DNA of 8,435 nucleotides from GWA1-54-10 sp964349675 (GTDB lineage: Bacteria; Patescibacteriota; Minisyncoccia; Phycocordibacterales; SBAW01). The position numbers and the translations under genes were made by a program. The stretch lies in NCBI GenBank assembly GCA_964349675.1, contig CAYGHD010000024.1:1-8435 (forward strand). The letters run 5' to 3'. Every line of letters starts with the position of its first letter. Within the stretch, counting starts at the first letter, position 1. This document shows positions 7,424 through 8,435 of the stretch, piece by piece. The notes below the pieces were generated by a model. The model was not told where the DNA came from, did not search any database, and saw only the letters and a program-made list of their open reading frames with translations.

Positions 7424-7442
7424 CATTCTACATGATAGAATG
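7424..7442. promoter_or_regulatory. Palindromic divergent promoter of rmuC and yqeY
   Basis: CATTCTA (7424-7430) and TAGAATG (7436-7442) are perfect 7-bp inverted arms around a 5-nt centre. On each strand the arm gives a TAGAAT -10 box (5/6 to consensus) ending exactly 6 nt before the start codon: the rmuC ATG at 7418 and the yqeY ATG at 7448. Transcription starting 7 nt after a -10 box would begin on the ATG itself, so both mRNAs are predicted to be leaderless. The two -10 boxes are only 5 bp apart, so both promoters cannot be occupied at once. -35 matches are weak. Confidence 0.65.
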
Positions 7443-7447
7443 CCAGA

Positions 7448-7900
7448 ATGACACAAAACGACTTACGCGAAGCGATGAAAGATGCAATGCGCGCCAAAGA
7501 TGCGGTGCGGCTTGCGGTTATCCGTGGACTCATGACCATGGTCACTAACGACTTGGTTGCCAAGGGCAACAAACCTACCGACATATTGCCCGAAGATGAC
7601 ATCATGGCACTCGTGCGCCGCGCTGCAAAACAGCGCAAAGATTCCATTGAACAGTTTGAAAAAGGCGGTCGCCCCGACTTGGCTGAGACTGAAAAAGCGG
7701 AGCTCTTACTATTGGAAAGCATGCTCCCTGCCCAAATGCCCGAAGATGCGGTGCGCGCTGCAGCCCTGGCAAAAGCGGCTGAAATGGGCATCACCGACAA
7801 AACTAAAGCAAATCAACTTATGGGCGCTTTGATGAAAGACTTGAAAGGCAAAGCAGATGGCATGATGGTGAAAAAGATTGTTGAAGAGTTGTTTGCTTGA
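7448..7900 (+). CDS. yqeY: GatB/YqeY domain protein
   Basis: A 150-aa stand-alone YqeY. The domain resembles the helical tail of GatB, the subunit of the Glu/Asp-tRNA amidotransferase that grips tRNA; the role of free-standing YqeY is not established. Family features are the N-terminal AMRAKDAVRLAVIR (14-27), the strongly conserved KQRKDSIEQFEKGGRPDLAE (61-80), the following LLLLESMLPAQM (87-98), and the C-terminal ALMKDLKGKADGMMVKKIV (127-145). The length matches the family. It appears to start leaderless from a TAGAAT box. Its TGA stop overlaps the -35 of the next gene's promoter. A tRNA-Glu gene lies 463 bp downstream, but proximity alone does not show that YqeY acts on it. Confidence 0.92.
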   Translation: MTQNDLREAMKDAMRAKDAVRLAVIRGLMTMVTNDLVAKGNKPTDILPEDDIMALVRRAAKQRKDSIEQFEKGGRPDLAETEKAELLLLESMLPAQMPEDAVRAAALAKAAEMGITDKTKANQLMGALMKDLKGKADGMMVKKIVEELFA

Positions 7901-7925
7901 CATATATATTTAAATATAGCATAAT
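7897..7925 (+). promoter_or_regulatory. Strong sigma-70-type promoter for the 41-aa gene
   Basis: A perfect TTGACA (7897-7902) overlaps the yqeY stop codon, followed after 17 bp by CATAAT (7920-7925, 5/6 to consensus). The spacer is highly AT-rich. Transcription would start near 7932, giving a leader of about 22 nt. This is the best -35/-10 pair in the window and the only one with a fully consensus -35. Confidence 0.75.
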
Positions 7926-7934
7926 TTAAATATA
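7908..7934 (+). repeat. Direct repeat ATTTAAATATA x2 across the -10 region
   Basis: ATTTAAATATA occurs at 7908-7918 (in the spacer) and again at 7924-7934 (overlapping the last -10 bases and the start point), with a 16-bp period. Each copy contains the palindrome ATTTAAAT. The placement would suit an operator pair, but simple AT richness around a promoter can produce this by chance. Confidence 0.5.
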
Positions 7935-7953
7935 CGCTCTTGGGAGAAAAACG

Positions 7954-8079
7954 GTGAGTAACAAAATCTTGCAGCACATCCCCACACTATGCATCTTGGG
8001 TATCGCCGCCACCTTTGCGTGGGAGTATGCGCCGCAGATCATGGATATGATCGAGACGGTGCGGGAAGGGTTGCGCTGA
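7954..8079 (+). CDS. Small protein, 41 aa, unknown function, possible membrane peptide
   Basis: I do not recognise this protein. A GTG at 7954 follows a Shine-Dalgarno GGGAG (7942-7946) at 7-nt spacing and opens a 41-codon frame ending at TGA 8077-8079. The peptide has a short polar start (SNKILQH), a hydrophobic segment at about 9-23 (IPTLCILGIAATFAW), then an amphipathic, partly acidic stretch (QIMDMIETVREGLR). This fits a single short membrane segment or a membrane-surface helix. It is framed by a near-consensus promoter and a very strong terminator, so it is a complete independent unit. It is the only gene here with a clear Shine-Dalgarno. The GTG is chosen over internal ATGs (codons 30 and 32) because of that site. 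A structured RNA with an incidental frame is the main alternative. Confidence 0.6.
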   Translation: MSNKILQHIPTLCILGIAATFAWEYAPQIMDMIETVREGLR

Positions 8080-8082
8080 CAC

Positions 8083-8130
8083 ATCCCGGGGGCTTGGTTT
8101 GGACACTGTCCGCCAACCCCCGGGATTTTT
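8083..8130 (+). terminator. Strong intrinsic terminator after the 41-aa gene
   Basis: ATCCCGGGGG (8083-8092) pairs perfectly with CCCCCGGGAT (8117-8126). The stem continues past one bulged C with TTGG/CCAA (8094-8097, 8113-8116) and is capped by a GGAC/GTCC mini-stem (8101-8104, 8108-8111). TTTTT (8126-8130) follows and another T-run begins at 8133. It starts 3 nt after the TGA. Confidence 0.93.
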
Positions 8131-8153
8131 GCTTTTTAACCCACCCTTCCCTT

Positions 8154-8182
8154 TTGCCGGCTCTTCCCTTTTCTGCTATGCT
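8154..8182 (+). promoter_or_regulatory. Candidate promoter for the tRNA-Glu transcript
   Basis: TTGCCG (8154-8159) and TATGCT (8177-8182) are 17 bp apart, with a TGC extended -10 element directly before TATGCT. The start would fall near 8189, so the transcript would carry about 175 nt of leader before tRNA-Glu at 8364. A perfect TATAAT also lies at 8203-8208, but no -35 sits at a suitable distance. No better promoter is seen closer to the tRNA. Confidence 0.5.
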
Positions 8183-8197
8183 GTGTTCGTGCTAAAC

Positions 8198-8318
8198 GGC
8201 CCTATAATCTAGCAGAGCGAGAGAAATGAGAGCTTCGAGCGAGGAGTAACTGAAAGCTTGTTTTCGAGTTATGACGAGCGAAAAAGCGAATTTCCGAGCG
8301 AGCGACGATTATATGGCC
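8198..8318. repeat. Possible MITE/REP-like element with terminal inverted repeats
   Basis: GGCCCTATAATC (8198-8209) and GATTATATGGCC (8307-8318) are inverted copies matching at 11 of 12 positions. The interior is an imperfect dyad centred near AAGCTT (8254-8259): TAACT-GAAA pairs with TTTC-g-AGTTA around that centre, and GAGCGA-type motifs occur in both halves. Each end carries an inward-pointing TATAAT. No transposase is present and no clean target duplication surrounds these particular ends, so the element boundaries are uncertain. Confidence 0.5.
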
Positions 8319-8365
8319 CCGCAGGGGCCCTATACATTCGTATAGAACCTCGTTCGCTCGCTCGG
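8294..8365 (+). repeat. 12-bp inverted repeat enclosing two perfect hairpins, running into tRNA-Glu
   Basis: CCGAGCGAGCGA (8294-8305) pairs perfectly with TCGCTCGCTCGG (8354-8365); the last two bases are G1 and G2 of the tRNA. Inside are GGCCCC-GCA-GGGGCC (8315-8329) and, immediately adjoining, CTATAC-ATTC-GTATAG (8330-8345), both perfect 6-bp stems. Folded together they give a three-way junction directly before the mature tRNA. Confidence 0.7.
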
Positions 8366-8435
8366 CCCTATCGTCTAACGGTTAGGACAGCGCCCTCTCA
8401 CGGCGTAAATTGGGGTTCGATTCCCCATAGGGTCA
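8364..8435 (+). tRNA. tRNA-Glu (anticodon CUC)
   Basis: A complete cloverleaf to the discriminator base. The acceptor GGCCCTA (8364-8370) pairs with TAGGGTC (8428-8434) with one G-U pair, and the discriminator is A8435. The D arm lies within 8373-8388 and includes the GGTTAGGAC consensus. The anticodon stem is 8390-8394/8402-8406 with loop CTCTCAC, placing anticodon CTC at 8397-8399, which reads GAG. The variable region is 4 nt and the T arm is TGGGG-TTCGATT-CCCCA (8411-8427). Whether CCA is encoded cannot be told because the window ends at the discriminator. Confidence 0.95.

Larger units (their letters stand above)
8197..8371 (+). repeat. 9-bp direct repeat of the tRNA-Glu 5' end flanking a 157-bp insert
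   Basis: CGGCCCTAT occurs at 8197-8205 and again at 8363-8371, where it is the 5' acceptor strand of tRNA-Glu with one base on each side. The 8-mer GGCCCTAT occurs a third time at 8326-8333. The 157 bp between the outer copies (8206-8362) have no supportable gene but are full of inverted repeats and GAGCGA motifs (8215, 8237, 8276, 8296, 8300). The arrangement could be a target-site duplication around a small inserted element, or repeated use of the tRNA's own sequence in a leader. Confidence 0.55.

Noticed and set aside
7898..8079. Recoded UGA (code 25)
   Set aside because: TGA ends yqeY and the 41-aa gene at the expected places, and no in-frame TGA occurs in any conserved gene.
8215..8305. 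GAGCGA repeats as a CRISPR array
   Set aside because: Units are 6-7 bp with irregular spacing (22, 39 and 20 bp) and no constant long repeat; no cas gene nearby.
8210..8435. Open frame through the GAGCGA-rich region and tRNA
   Set aside because: No start codon, runs through a certain tRNA gene, and GAGCGA-type repeats simply lack stops in some frames.
7448..8435. Functional link of YqeY with tRNA-Glu as a local amidotransferase module
   Set aside because: An independent gene, terminator and promoter lie between them and no gatA/gatC is present; adjacency alone is not evidence.

Overview
The window reads as a dense, ordinary-looking core-genome segment of an uncultured bacterium, most likely of the Candidate Phyla Radiation (Patescibacteria, Parcubacteria-like). 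The signs are short housekeeping proteins, very small gaps between genes, an almost complete lack of Shine-Dalgarno sequences, divergent RecR and CysRS sequence details, and a gene order unlike Proteobacteria or Firmicutes. This placement is inference: no rRNA is present and no search was run. TGA is a stop here (yqeY and the 41-aa gene), so the UGA=Gly code of Gracilibacteria/Absconditabacteria is not in use.

Layout. Minus strand, left edge: the first 20 codons of rplI (bL9), cut by the window start, preceded by a membrane-anchored S41/PDZ processing protease. A 61-bp divergent promoter region separates these from a plus-strand run of corA-type Mg2+ channel, cysS, dnaB and recR (dnaB-recR gap 3 bp). 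A perfect 13-bp bidirectional hairpin terminator sits between recR and the convergent minus-strand pair rplU (bL21) and rmuC. rmuC is divergent from yqeY (GatB/YqeY domain) across a palindromic promoter. After yqeY come an orphan 41-aa gene with its own near-consensus promoter, Shine-Dalgarno and very strong terminator, then a long repeat-rich, highly structured stretch leading into tRNA-Glu(CUC). The tRNA's discriminator base is the last base of the window.

Functionally the genes are translation (rplI, rplU, cysS, yqeY, tRNA-Glu), replication and repair (dnaB, recR, rmuC), ion uptake (corA) and envelope proteolysis (S41). No CRISPR, transposase, phage gene or defence system is visible.

Three things deserve attention. 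(1) Seven genes have a TAnnnT-type -10 box ending only 6-10 nt before an ATG with no Shine-Dalgarno, suggesting widespread leaderless or near-leaderless transcription. (2) The 41-aa gene breaks that pattern, with a consensus promoter, a 5' UTR, a Shine-Dalgarno and a direct repeat over its -10. (3) The roughly 160 bp before tRNA-Glu holds an inverted-repeat, GAGCGA-rich element flanked by a 9-bp direct repeat of the tRNA's own 5' end; it looks like a small MITE/REP-like insertion or an unusual structured tRNA leader.
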